Below are positions 39,285 to 47,803 of a stretch of 64,000 nucleotides of DNA, one piece after another (positions within the stretch are counted from its first letter, which is position 1; every line of letters starts with the position of its first letter). The stretch comes from an uncultured Lachnospiraceae bacterium (lineage in GTDB: Bacteria; Bacillota; Clostridia; Lachnospirales; Lachnospiraceae). The notes under the pieces are model-generated. The model was not told where the DNA came from. It was given only the letters and a program-made list of their open reading frames with translations, and ran no database searches. A program made the translations under genes and the position numbers. The DNA lies in NCBI GenBank assembly GCA_947570615.1, contig CANOVJ010000011.1, forward strand, positions 1 through 64,000, in the 5' to 3' direction.

Positions 39285-39902
39285 ATGCTTGAATTATATA
39301 AAAACATAAAACGTTTACGAGAAGAAAAAGGACTTTCCCAAGATGCCCTTGCAAAGCTAACCGGATACTCTGACCGTTCTTCTATTACTAAAATTGAAAA
39401 AGGGCAAGTTGATTTACAACAATCTAAAATAGAGTTATTTGCCAAGGCTTTAGGTACTACCTCACGGGACCTTGTCGGAGATATGGATTCTTCATTGCCT
39501 GTGAAAAAGGGAATAGCTATCAATGTTCTTGGTCGTGTAGCTGCTGGCATTCCTATTGAAGCCATAGAAAACATAATTGATACAGAAGAAATATCAGAGG
39601 AAATGGCAAAAACCGGAGATTTTTTTGGGCTGCAAATACATGGCGACAGTATGGAACCCAAAATATCTGAAGGGGATATAGTCATAGTTCGGAAACAGGA
39701 AGATGCCGAGAATGGTCAGATTATTATTGCCACTGTCAACGGAACTGATGCTACTTGTAAGAGACTTCGAAAATATCGTGACGGAATAGAACTTATATCA
39801 AATAATCCGTCTTACTCTCCAATGTTTTTCAGTAATGAAGAAATTGAAAGTAAGCCTGTGAAAATTATTGGCCGAGTTGTCGAGTTACGATCGAAATTCT
39901 AA
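39285..39902 (+). CDS. CI-like phage repressor, LexA/S24 peptidase type
   Basis: 205 residues. N-terminal HTH_3 domain (residues about 5-60, IKRLREEKGLSQDALAKLTG) and C-terminal S24 peptidase-like domain. The self-cleavage elements are present: Ala87-Gly88 (RVAAGIP), Ser122 (HGDSMEP) and Lys159 (ATCKRL). RecA-dependent cleavage after DNA damage would therefore induce the prophage, which is well known for this family. GGAGG site five bases upstream. Divergent from the Cro-like gene. Confidence 0.93.
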   Translation: MLELYKNIKRLREEKGLSQDALAKLTGYSDRSSITKIEKGQVDLQQSKIELFAKALGTTSRDLVGDMDSSLPVKKGIAINVLGRVAAGIPIEAIENIIDTEEISEEMAKTGDFFGLQIHGDSMEPKISEGDIVIVRKQEDAENGQIIIATVNGTDATCKRLRKYRDGIELISNNPSYSPMFFSNEEIESKPVKIIGRVVELRSKF

Positions 39903-39933
39903 TACATAAATCTTACTAAGAAAAGAAAACGAT

Positions 39934-40059
39934 ATGTTACTTATAAATTGTCCGGAATGCAGAAAAGAAATTAATTTCAGGGGTTGGAATAGCATCATTT
40001 TTAATAGATTATTTACTACTCGTATTACTTTAACAAAACTCAACCGGAAGGGAGAATAA
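39934..40059 (+). CDS. 41-residue protein with half a zinc ribbon
   Basis: MLLINCPECRKEINFRGWNS then IIFNRLFTTRITLTKLNRKG. It begins with one CPEC knuckle followed by a basic hydrophobic stretch, much like the first part of the following zinc-ribbon gene but lacking the second knuckle. It may be a degenerate relative of that gene. The ribosome-binding site (AAGAAAAG) is moderate. Confidence 0.4.
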   Translation: MLLINCPECRKEINFRGWNSIIFNRLFTTRITLTKLNRKGE

Positions 40060-40063
40060 GAAA

Positions 40064-40543
40064 ATGGCACTAATTTATTGCAGAGAATGCGGGAAGGAAA
40101 TTTCTGATAAGGCTGAAAAATGCCCCCACTGTGGATTTCCATTACAAGCAAAACCACCTGTAAAGATTAAAAAAGAAAAGGGATTCTGGTCTGCTGGAAG
40201 ATTAACAATAGGAATAATCTCTATGGTGTTATTCTTTTTAATCAGTTTACAGTCATGCGCAGTGGGGCTTGGCAATGCTATTACAGAAAATGGCTCTACA
40301 AGCGGAACATCCGGGGCACTTTTAGCTTTAATGATGTTAATTGCTGGAATAGTAGGAGTTTGCACTAGAAATTCTAAGAGCAAAGGCGGAGCTATCACTT
40401 CAACGATTTTCTATTTATTTGGAGCAGTATCATCAATGGGACCTCAGGATACTTATGGTGATTTGCCTATATGGGGAATTGTATCGTTTTGTTTTGGTAT
40501 TGTATTTTTAATATCCGCGATTAAAACTCAAAAAGAAAGATAA
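40064..40543 (+). CDS. Zinc-ribbon membrane protein
   Basis: 159 residues. N-terminal zinc ribbon (YCRECGKEISDKAEKCPHCG, residues 5-24), a basic linker, then about four membrane segments (LTIGIISMVLFFLISLQ; LLALMMLIAGIVGVC; SSMGPQD-flanked TIFYLFGAV; IWGIVSFCFGIVFLISAI). It sits on the plus strand between repressor and integrase, the usual place for genes expressed in the lysogen. A superinfection-exclusion role is possible but unproven. Confidence 0.75.
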   Translation: MALIYCRECGKEISDKAEKCPHCGFPLQAKPPVKIKKEKGFWSAGRLTIGIISMVLFFLISLQSCAVGLGNAITENGSTSGTSGALLALMMLIAGIVGVCTRNSKSKGGAITSTIFYLFGAVSSMGPQDTYGDLPIWGIVSFCFGIVFLISAIKTQKER

Positions 40544-40545
40544 TT

Positions 40546-40743
40546 ATGGGGCTATCTAATAAATATGCAAAAATTCTGGGAGCCGATGAAGACGAGCTTC
40601 TTGAAATGGTTAACGAGCTGACCGAGGAAGAAATAAAAGAGCTTTTGACACTACTTATATCAGCCAGAAACAGGGAATGTAAACTTGAAATAGAGCTTAT
40701 TAAGATGAAGCCCCATTGCTACACCAGCACCCTGCCAGCTTAA
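40546..40743 (+). CDS. Hypothetical helical protein, 65 residues
   Basis: MGLSNKYAKILGADEDELLE then MVNELTEEEIKELLTLLISA, an acidic helical protein with no signature. Follows the membrane protein by 2 bases and is probably co-transcribed. Ribosome-binding site weak (AAGAAAG). Confidence 0.5.
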   Translation: MGLSNKYAKILGADEDELLEMVNELTEEEIKELLTLLISARNRECKLEIELIKMKPHCYTSTLPA

Positions 40744-40759
40744 CCGAAAGGAGGCCAAT

Positions 40760-41302
40760 ATGGCATTACATCAGGAAAAAACTTATACAATTGAAGACAT
40801 CTACGCCCTCCCGGACGGCCAGCGGGCGGAGTTGATCGACGGCCAGATTTACGACATGGCACCGCCAAACCGGATCCACCAGAGGCTCGTCAACCGTCTT
40901 TCACAGACAATTACAAACCACATTGATGCGAATCACGGCGACTGCGAAGTATACCCTGCCCCATTCGCTGTTTTCCTGAATGAGGATGACAGGAATTATG
41001 TGGAGCCTGACATTTCTGTGGTCTGTGACCAGAATAAGCTGAATGACAAAGGGTGCAACGGGGCTCCGGACTGGATTATTGAGATCGTTTCGCCGAGTAC
41101 GGAACGCATGGACTACGGAATTAAGCTTTTCAAATACCGTTCTGCAGGCGTCCGGGAATATTGGATCGTCAATCCAAAGACCCGCACTGTAAATGTTTTT
41201 GATTTTGAACATGACCAGGAATCCGCACAATACAGCTTTGATGATGAAGTCCCTGTCTGCATTTATTCTGATCTGACTATCGGGATTTCTGGTCTGCTTT
41301 AA
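40760..41302 (+). CDS. Uma2-family putative restriction endonuclease
   Basis: 180 residues. The full Uma2/DUF820 pattern is visible: YTIEDIYALPDGQRAELIDG near the N-terminus, YVEPDISVVCDQ (D near residue 83), PDWIIEIVSPSTERMD (E near 103) and IKLFKYRSAGVREYWIVNPK (K near 117), a PD-(D/E)XK nuclease core. The family is common but of uncertain role. Its position in a prophage suggests a lysogeny-expressed function, possibly defence (inference). AAAGGAGG site upstream. Confidence 0.88.
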   Translation: MALHQEKTYTIEDIYALPDGQRAELIDGQIYDMAPPNRIHQRLVNRLSQTITNHIDANHGDCEVYPAPFAVFLNEDDRNYVEPDISVVCDQNKLNDKGCNGAPDWIIEIVSPSTERMDYGIKLFKYRSAGVREYWIVNPKTRTVNVFDFEHDQESAQYSFDDEVPVCIYSDLTIGISGLL

Positions 41303-41310
41303 ATAAAATA

Positions 41311-41340
41311 AAACCGTCCCTGCGCCAACAGGAACGGTTT
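41311..41340 (+). terminator. Terminator after the Uma2 gene
   Basis: AAACCGT..CCTG pairs with CAGG..ACGGTTT around a short loop, beginning 8 bases beyond the stop. A rich A tract precedes it, so it can act in both directions. It isolates the lysogeny genes from the integrase. Confidence 0.75.
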
Positions 41341-41472
41341 CAACATCCCCGAAGGTGATGCTTACGAGTACACAGTTATAGTATCATCTTCAGGAGCAGC
41401 CTGCAAGCGTTAAATGCGCTGGCTGTTATTTTTATACCTTAAAATCCATAGATTGTACTGGAGGATGATGCT

Positions 41473-42870
41473 ATGAACAAAATACCAAGATGCGCTATTT
41501 ATATCCGTGTTTCTTCCGCGGAACAGGTAATGCACGGGAAAAGCCTTGATGCCCAGCTTCGCTTTCTGACAGATTATGCCGCAAACAAAGGCTGGAAGCT
41601 GATCGGGCACTTTGCCGATGAGGGAAAAACAGCCAGAAAAGAACTGAAACGTCGGAAGGCCATCAAAGAACTTTTAGAGTGCGTTAAGCGTGATGAGGTT
41701 GATATTATCCTGTTCTGGAAGATGGACCGCTGGTTTCGAAACGTGGCTGATTTTTATAAAGTCCAGGATATCCTTGACGCCCATAACTGTAAATGGGTGG
41801 CCGCCGCTGAGCCCGGCATGAACCTTGAGACGCGCGAAGGCCGGCTTAATGTAAATATTATGCTCTCCATTAATCAGAATGAGACCGACACTACCAGTGA
41901 ACGGATCAGGTTTGTCAATGAATCTTCTGTCCGTCAGGGCAAGGCCATTTTCGGGACGCCATCAGTACCCTTTGGCTATATGGTCCAGCTGACAGACGGG
42001 GTAAAGCGCATTGTAAAGGATCCGGACAGAGAACCCCTGGTAAATGAAATATTTGAATACTATTTCGCCCACCAGAGCAAGAACGGCACGGTCAAATACA
42101 TGAATGAAAAATATGGAGAAGTGCTGACGATCAATGTTATGCTTAATATGTGTGTCAACACCTTTTATTATGGTTACTATCGTGGTAATGATAATTACTG
42201 TCCCGCTTATATCACCCGTGAACAGTATGAGTGGATGCAGGATATCAATCACAGAAATATAAAGGTCAAACGGCAACAGCACAAACAGGATCCCTATCTG
42301 TTCACCGGATTATTTATATGCCCGCTCTGTGGCCGGCGCCTGGCGTCCGCAAGGAAGAAATCAAGAAACGGTGAAAGCTATTACCGCTATTATCGGTGTG
42401 TCAACCATTATTCAAACCGGATTTGTTCTTATGGTAAGGTTCTTAATGAAAATACTTCCGAGGCTTTCTTACTCAGTAATATAACGACCATCTATGAAAA
42501 CAAAAAAATTATTATCGAGCAGATTGCTGATCATAAAGCCTTACCCAAAAAGACTGATGTGGAGAAGTATAAAAAGGAATTAGAACGCCTGAATAATATG
42601 TATCAGAAGGGGCGTATCGAAGAAGAACGATATGACTCAGAATACCTGAGAATCAGCACAATTATAAGAGAACAGGAACAGGAAATGTCTTTTGTTCCGG
42701 CTGTGAGGAAGTCTTTTGAAAAAATAGATCAGGCACTTTCCGGAGACTGGATCAATATATACCAGAGCCTTGACCGGGAAAATAAACGGTCTTTCTGGCG
42801 CAGTATCATTGAGAGCATTGAATGTAATGCCGATTCCGGCACTATTAAGACCGTCAATTTTTTACTCTGA
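41473..42870 (+). CDS. Large serine recombinase, the phage integrase
   Basis: 465 residues. N-terminal resolvase domain with catalytic Ser14 in YIRVSSAEQ and the expected Arg-rich motif (FWKMDRWFRN, about 78-87); recombinase domain about 165-270; zinc ribbon with CPLCGRR (about 283) and CVNHYSNRIC (about 312); C-terminal coiled coil (about 350-430). Large serine integrases act on short attP/attB sites, and this gene ends four bases before the attR arm. It should both insert the phage into the deacetylase gene and, with a directionality factor, excise it. Confidence 0.93.
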   Translation: MNKIPRCAIYIRVSSAEQVMHGKSLDAQLRFLTDYAANKGWKLIGHFADEGKTARKELKRRKAIKELLECVKRDEVDIILFWKMDRWFRNVADFYKVQDILDAHNCKWVAAAEPGMNLETREGRLNVNIMLSINQNETDTTSERIRFVNESSVRQGKAIFGTPSVPFGYMVQLTDGVKRIVKDPDREPLVNEIFEYYFAHQSKNGTVKYMNEKYGEVLTINVMLNMCVNTFYYGYYRGNDNYCPAYITREQYEWMQDINHRNIKVKRQQHKQDPYLFTGLFICPLCGRRLASARKKSRNGESYYRYYRCVNHYSNRICSYGKVLNENTSEAFLLSNITTIYENKKIIIEQIADHKALPKKTDVEKYKKELERLNNMYQKGRIEEERYDSEYLRISTIIREQEQEMSFVPAVRKSFEKIDQALSGDWINIYQSLDRENKRSFWRSIIESIECNADSGTIKTVNFLL

Positions 42871-43632
42871 TTTACATACTAACCATAGCGCTCCATTGTG
42901 GCACAGAATGATGCTTCCATTCCCCAGGTGTTTGTGTTTCGTCACGGTTTTGATGATGGAGTCCACACCGTAGTCCTTCCAGTCAAGAGAATCCACGTCC
43001 CACTGGATTGTATAGTACCCGCAGTCCCTGGCCACATTCACCACCGCGTTGTCATAATCCCCGTAGGGTGGTCGGAACAGGAACATTTCATAACCGGTCA
43101 GCTCCTGCACCTTTGTATGTACCTTCATGAGCTCTTCCTTCTTCTCCCCGTCCGAAAGCTGGCTCATGTTTTTGTGGTTCTCGCTGTGATTGCCCAGGTC
43201 GTGTCCTGCCGCCAGGATGGCCTTAACATCGTCGGGATAGCTCTCCACCCACCCCCCTGTCATAAAAAACGTCACGTGTACATCCTGTTTTTCCAGGATC
43301 TCCAGGATCTTACCGGTGTCCTCATTCCCCCACGCCGCGTCGAAGCTCAGCGCAACCTTCTTCTCCGGCGTATCCACGCAGTAGATGGGCAGCTCGCGGC
43401 CGTCCACGCTGCTGCTCACCGTGATCCCCGCCCCGGCGCTCACCAGCACGCCACGCAGCAGGGCAAAGGCGGTCAGCAGGAACACGCCGTATTTCACTCC
43501 TGTCAGGAGCCTTTGCCTGGCATACTCCTCCCTGCTCTGTCCGCTTTCTCTCCCTGGGAATTTTCCGGGAGATACTCTCCCAAAAGAGAAAGGTCTGATC
43601 TTCTGTCTGAGTTTTTCTATGTATCCTTTCAT
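42862..43632 (-). pseudogene. Polysaccharide deacetylase (PdaB-like), 3' end cut off by the prophage
   Basis: 256 codons: 248 host residues followed by eight foreign ones (LWLVCKSE) encoded by attR. A cytoplasmic basic N-terminus and one membrane anchor (about 45-65) precede a NodB domain with SFDAAWGNEDT, HSENHKN (metal histidines), RPPYGDY and ILCHNGA. It lacks the last 44 residues, which remain at 213-347. The fold closest in motif pattern is spore PdaB/PdaA, enzymes that remove acetyl groups from peptidoglycan. The catalytic residues remain, but without the final helix and strand the protein is probably unstable. Confidence 0.9.
42874..42898. other. attR, right prophage attachment site
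   Basis: Core GCTCCATTG at 42890-42898 with the phage arm ACATACTAAC (42874-42883) on its left and host deacetylase sequence on its right. Together with attL it rebuilds an attP whose arms are inverted complements, and an attB inside the deacetylase gene. Confidence 0.85.
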
Positions 43633-43738
43633 ATTATATAATCACCCGTGCGGATTATTGTTACAGTTTATGACGGATAAGTTTGGCCATATGTCTTTCG
43701 TCCATCCGTCAGTCCGCACAAAACTTCCGCCTTTTATT

Positions 43739-43767
43739 TTGACTTTATATCCCGGAAGTGATATAGT
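43739..43767 (+). promoter_or_regulatory. Sigma-A promoter for the histidine kinase
   Basis: TTGACT (43739-43744), 17 bp, TATAGT (43762-43767), about 50 bases before the kinase start. Confidence 0.7.
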
Positions 43768-43816
43768 AAAAACAGAATGAAAACGTTTTTTACAGTTACC
43801 AGGATTGGATCATCAA

Positions 43817-46417
43817 ATGGAAGCAAAACTGAAAAAAAGCGGGCCGGGACGCGGCCTCATCTTCATTAGTCTCATCATACTGGTCTTTTTCATCCTTGGC
43901 GCGGTGGTCTTCTCTGTAGCCCGAAAAATATCCCGTGAAATGTCCGAATCTGCTATCGTAAATCTCAGCGAATCCCTGGGGCTGATCGGTGGGACGATGG
44001 AAACCATTCTGGACAGGGAAGCCGAATTTCAGCAGCTCATCGCCGACAGAGTGGCCGAGTCCGACGACCCCGCCGGGCTGGTTCTCTCCTACAGCCGCAA
44101 TAAAACCATGATAAAGGTCTCTCTGGTGCTCTGCGGGCAGAGCGAGGGGATCTCCAACACGGGGGAGCCCTTTTATCCGCAGGAGCTGGATTTCTCCAAT
44201 GAAAAGACGGCAGGCTCTCTGCCCGTGTCCAGATCCTATCTGAATTCCCTGGGAACCTGGGCTTATACCATGAAGTGTCCCCTCATAAAGGAGGATACCG
44301 TCACAGGGGATCTGTATATCGAGTATATTTACGATTCCTTTGACGAGGCGCTGCCGGACACCTTTTATAACACCAACGCCACCCTGTATCTTATGGATTC
44401 CATCAGCGAGCGGCTCGTCTTAAAGCCCAAGGGGCTTGGAGAGCGGGATGCCGGCCATCTGAACCTGGAGGATTTTTACCGTTCCAACAACATCCTGGAG
44501 AAGGATATCCTGGAGGAGGTTGGAGATACCATCCGGGACGGAAAAAACATGATGTTTTATCATGATATCCGTGGCCGTGAGTCCCTGATCTATGTCTGGG
44601 CCGTGAACGGAGGCTCCCTCTATCTTATCGGGTATGTCCCCACCGAAGCCATCCAGCGGGAGGGCAAGGCGGTCAACCAGAATATTCTCGTCGTTGTGGT
44701 GGTGATGCTGACAGCCTTTGTGATCTGCTGCCTTCTGTACTTTCTCACGGATAAACAGCAGCGCAGAATCCGCAGGGAACGGGAGAAGGAACGGGAAATC
44801 CACAACAGACAGCTTGCGGAGGCCCTGGAGGCGGCCCAGATCGCCAACCGCTCCAAGACCACCTTTCTCTCCAATATGTCCCACGACATCCGCACCCCCA
44901 TGAACGCCATTTTAGGTTTTACCACCCTTCTGGCAAAGGACGCCGAAAATCCCGTGAAGGTCAGGGAATACACCCGCAAGATCACCGCCTCCGGGCAGCA
45001 TCTGCTGGGCCTGATCAACGACGTGCTGGATGTCTCCAAGATCGAGAGCGGAAAGATGGCGCTCTCCATCGCAGAGTTTACCTTAAGCGATCTGCTCTCC
45101 TCCCTGGATGCCATCATCCGCCCGGCGGCCAGGGCCAGAAAGCAGACCTTCGACATTTCCGTGACGGGGATCCGGCATGAATACCTGATGGGCGACGAGA
45201 CCAGGCTCAGCCAGGTTCTGATCAATCTTCTCTCCAACGCCGTAAAGTACACCCCGGAGGGCGGAAATATCTGGCTTCGCATTATCGGCCTTGAACAGCA
45301 CGCCAGCCAGTTTGAGCATATCCGCATCGAGGTTGAGGATAATGGATACGGCATGACCCCGGAATACCTCAGGGTGATCTTCGACGCCTTCACCCGGGCG
45401 GAGAACAGCACCACCAACAAGGTACAGGGAACCGGTCTTGGCATGGCCATCACCAAAAATATTGTGGAGCTTATGGGCGGAACGATTCAGGTTTTCAGCG
45501 AGGTGGATAAGGGAAGCCTTTTCAGGGTAGATCTGGAGCTTCGCATTCAGGAGGGGCATGCGGATAAACAGTTCTGGAAGGAGCATGGTATTTTCCGCCT
45601 TCTGGCAGTGGACAGCGATCCGGACCTGTGCGGGAATCTGAAAGCGCTCGTGGAGGAGGCCGGCGTTGCGGCGGATACCGCCTTAAGCGGCGAGGCCGCT
45701 CTTTCCCTTGTCGGGCAGACAGACGGCCAGGGCTCTGCCTATGATGTCATTCTGCTGGAGCAGAATCTGCCCGGTATGGACGGAATCGAGACCGCGAAGA
45801 GGCTTCGCGCGCTGGTTGGGGAGCAGACGCTGATTCTGCTGCTGACCTCCTGCGACTGTGAGGAGGTCGCCCCGGAGTCCGAAAAGGCCGGAGTCTACAG
45901 CCGTATTACAAAGCCCTTCTTTATATCCGCATTAAAGGAAAAGATTCTGGAGTTCCAGGCTTCCCGCACCAGGGGGCAGGCCGACCTCATTTCTGATGGG
46001 GCAAAGCGCTCTGCTCAGGAAGCGGAAGGGATTCTTGACGGACGGCATTTCCTGGTGGCGGAGGACAATGTGATCAACGCGGAAATCCTCTCGGAGCTTC
46101 TGGGTATGGAAGGCGCGGACTGTAAGATTGCAGAAAACGGCCAGATCGTCCTGGAATGGTTCAGGCAGGCCCCGCCGGATACCTGGGATGCGATTCTGAT
46201 GGATGTACAGATGCCGGTGATGAACGGCTATGAGGCCACCAGAGCCATCCGCGCCCTGCCGCGTGAGGATGCGGTCCTGATCCCCATCATCGCCATGACA
46301 GCCAACGCCTTTGCCGAGGATGTAAAGGACGCACTGGCGGCCGGTATGAACGCCCATGTGGCAAAACCTGTGGATATGGAGCTGCTTAAGAGAACGTTGG
46401 CCAGATTCCTGAAATAA
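43817..46417 (+). CDS. Hybrid sensor histidine kinase with two receiver domains
   Basis: About 866 residues: membrane helix (about 11-35), extracytoplasmic sensor (about 36-280), second helix (about 285-310), HisKA with His356 in NMSHDIRTPMNA, HATPase with NLLSNAVKYTPEGG, DNGYGM and GTGLGMAI, then receiver 1 (about 590-710) and receiver 2 (about 735-866). Receiver 2 has the normal phospho-acceptor Asp796 (LMDVQMP). In receiver 1 the equivalent position is Glu648 (LLEQNLPGMDG), so it is probably not phosphorylated. The solute-binding lipoprotein encoded next may present its ligand. The ATG is preferred over a TTG at 43805. Confidence 0.92.
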   Translation: MEAKLKKSGPGRGLIFISLIILVFFILGAVVFSVARKISREMSESAIVNLSESLGLIGGTMETILDREAEFQQLIADRVAESDDPAGLVLSYSRNKTMIKVSLVLCGQSEGISNTGEPFYPQELDFSNEKTAGSLPVSRSYLNSLGTWAYTMKCPLIKEDTVTGDLYIEYIYDSFDEALPDTFYNTNATLYLMDSISERLVLKPKGLGERDAGHLNLEDFYRSNNILEKDILEEVGDTIRDGKNMMFYHDIRGRESLIYVWAVNGGSLYLIGYVPTEAIQREGKAVNQNILVVVVVMLTAFVICCLLYFLTDKQQRRIRREREKEREIHNRQLAEALEAAQIANRSKTTFLSNMSHDIRTPMNAILGFTTLLAKDAENPVKVREYTRKITASGQHLLGLINDVLDVSKIESGKMALSIAEFTLSDLLSSLDAIIRPAARARKQTFDISVTGIRHEYLMGDETRLSQVLINLLSNAVKYTPEGGNIWLRIIGLEQHASQFEHIRIEVEDNGYGMTPEYLRVIFDAFTRAENSTTNKVQGTGLGMAITKNIVELMGGTIQVFSEVDKGSLFRVDLELRIQEGHADKQFWKEHGIFRLLAVDSDPDLCGNLKALVEEAGVAADTALSGEAALSLVGQTDGQGSAYDVILLEQNLPGMDGIETAKRLRALVGEQTLILLLTSCDCEEVAPESEKAGVYSRITKPFFISALKEKILEFQASRTRGQADLISDGAKRSAQEAEGILDGRHFLVAEDNVINAEILSELLGMEGADCKIAENGQIVLEWFRQAPPDTWDAILMDVQMPVMNGYEATRAIRALPREDAVLIPIIAMTANAFAEDVKDALAAGMNAHVAKPVDMELLKRTLARFLK

Positions 46418-46489
46418 AATAGAATATAAAGGGAAGAATACCGTCAAAAGGCATCTTCCCATGCAGATACGATACAGAGAGGTAACAAA

Positions 46490-47794
46490 ATGCCAAAAAC
46501 ATATATCCGTCTGTCAGCCCTTCTGCTGACAGGAATTGCAGCCCTTGCGCTGGCCGCATGCTCGGGCAGGGAGGATGGCTCCCACAATCTGATCTCCAAT
46601 GACGATACGGAGAAAAGGAGCGTCCAGCTGTTCTCACCCATGGAGAAATCCAGACCCGACGCCAGTAATGTGGCCAGAACCGCCTTTGACCGGACAGTGA
46701 TCCTTGCAGAGGAAAAGCTGGGGCTTGACGTGGAGTTTCGAACCTATACGGCGGAAAATTATCAGGAGAAAACATATGACGACGTGACCCTGGACCGGGC
46801 CAGGAATGCAATGGACGATTTCTATCTTCTCAATCCCGATACCATCCAGATTCTGGGAAGTGAGGGACGGCTGGCGGATCTCTCCTCGCTGGAGAACGCG
46901 GAAAACCTCCGGGAGGTAGTCAGAACCGCCAACACGATAGACGGAAAGCTTGTGGCTATCCCCCAGGAGGTGGTGGCTCACGGTCTGTTTGTAAATAAGG
47001 ATCTGTTCGACAAGTATGGTCTGAAGCTTCCCCGGACCCCGGAGGATTTCCTCATGTGCTGCCGGGTGTTTAAGGAAAACGGAATCGAAACCCCGGTAGG
47101 AGCCAACCGCTGGTGGCTGGAGAACTTTGTCCTGGCACAGGCATACGCGGACCTCTACAATGGCGGGAATACGCAGGCGGAGATTGACGCCCTCAACAGG
47201 GGGCAGGCACGCTACAGCGACTATATGCGGCCCGGTTTTGAGTTTCTGAAGGAACTGATCGACCAGGGATACGTGGATGCTGAGACCGCCCTCACCTACG
47301 AGGCCATCGAAGGTGAAGGCCCCGACTTTCTGGCGCAGAAGACCCCCATCGTCATGGCCTACTGGGGAGCCGCCAATGCGGATACCGCCTACGGGAGAGC
47401 AGATTTTAACCTGCAGGTCATCGGTTTTCCCAGCAGCAGGGGCCAGATGCCTGTGATCTCCATGACCGGATTCGGCGTTCTGGCTCAGGCGGAGAATCTG
47501 GAGGACACCATGAATGTGATGAATGTCATCCTTTCCGATGAAGCCCTTCAGATCTTCGCGGACACCAACCAGGTGATCTCCCCCTCCAAAAATGTAGATG
47601 TTGACTGTAAGGACGCCTTAAAGCCTCTCAGGGAAAGAATATACGAAAATGTTTATGTGCTGGGCTCCAACGCCGGTATGAACGTGGAGCAGTGGGGCAA
47701 CACCTGCCTGATCGTGCGCGATCTGATGGGCGGCGCTTCGGTGGACGAGTGCATGGCGGCGTTCGACCGGCTGCAGGACGAATCGCTTAAATAG
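46490..47794 (+). CDS. Extracellular solute-binding lipoprotein (sugar ABC transporter type)
   Basis: 434 residues with a lipoprotein signal (residues 1-24, LLLTGIAALALAAC with lipobox LAAC) and a family 1 solute-binding fold (GRLADLSSLENAENLR, VVAHGLFVNKDLFDKYGLKL, IVMAYWGAAN). No permease or ATPase genes adjoin, so it may be a sensor component for the histidine kinase encoded 72 bp upstream, as in kinases that use periplasmic-type binding partners (inference). The ligand is likely a sugar or oligosaccharide. AGAGAGG ribosome-binding site. Confidence 0.85.
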   Translation: MPKTYIRLSALLLTGIAALALAACSGREDGSHNLISNDDTEKRSVQLFSPMEKSRPDASNVARTAFDRTVILAEEKLGLDVEFRTYTAENYQEKTYDDVTLDRARNAMDDFYLLNPDTIQILGSEGRLADLSSLENAENLREVVRTANTIDGKLVAIPQEVVAHGLFVNKDLFDKYGLKLPRTPEDFLMCCRVFKENGIETPVGANRWWLENFVLAQAYADLYNGGNTQAEIDALNRGQARYSDYMRPGFEFLKELIDQGYVDAETALTYEAIEGEGPDFLAQKTPIVMAYWGAANADTAYGRADFNLQVIGFPSSRGQMPVISMTGFGVLAQAENLEDTMNVMNVILSDEALQIFADTNQVISPSKNVDVDCKDALKPLRERIYENVYVLGSNAGMNVEQWGNTCLIVRDLMGGASVDECMAAFDRLQDESLK

Positions 47795-47803
47795 ATATCC
47801 CTT

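Larger units (their letters stand above)
349..42898. mobile_element. Complete siphovirus-type prophage, about 42.5 kb
   Basis: The ends are fixed by the duplicated 9-bp core and by the split host deacetylase gene. Inside are recognisable modules for lysis, tail, tape measure, head, terminase, replication, regulation and integration, in the usual siphophage order and nearly all on the minus strand. Every module needed for a productive cycle appears present and open. The serine recombinase lies directly against attR. No transposase or obvious decay is visible, so the phage is plausibly inducible. Confidence 0.95.
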
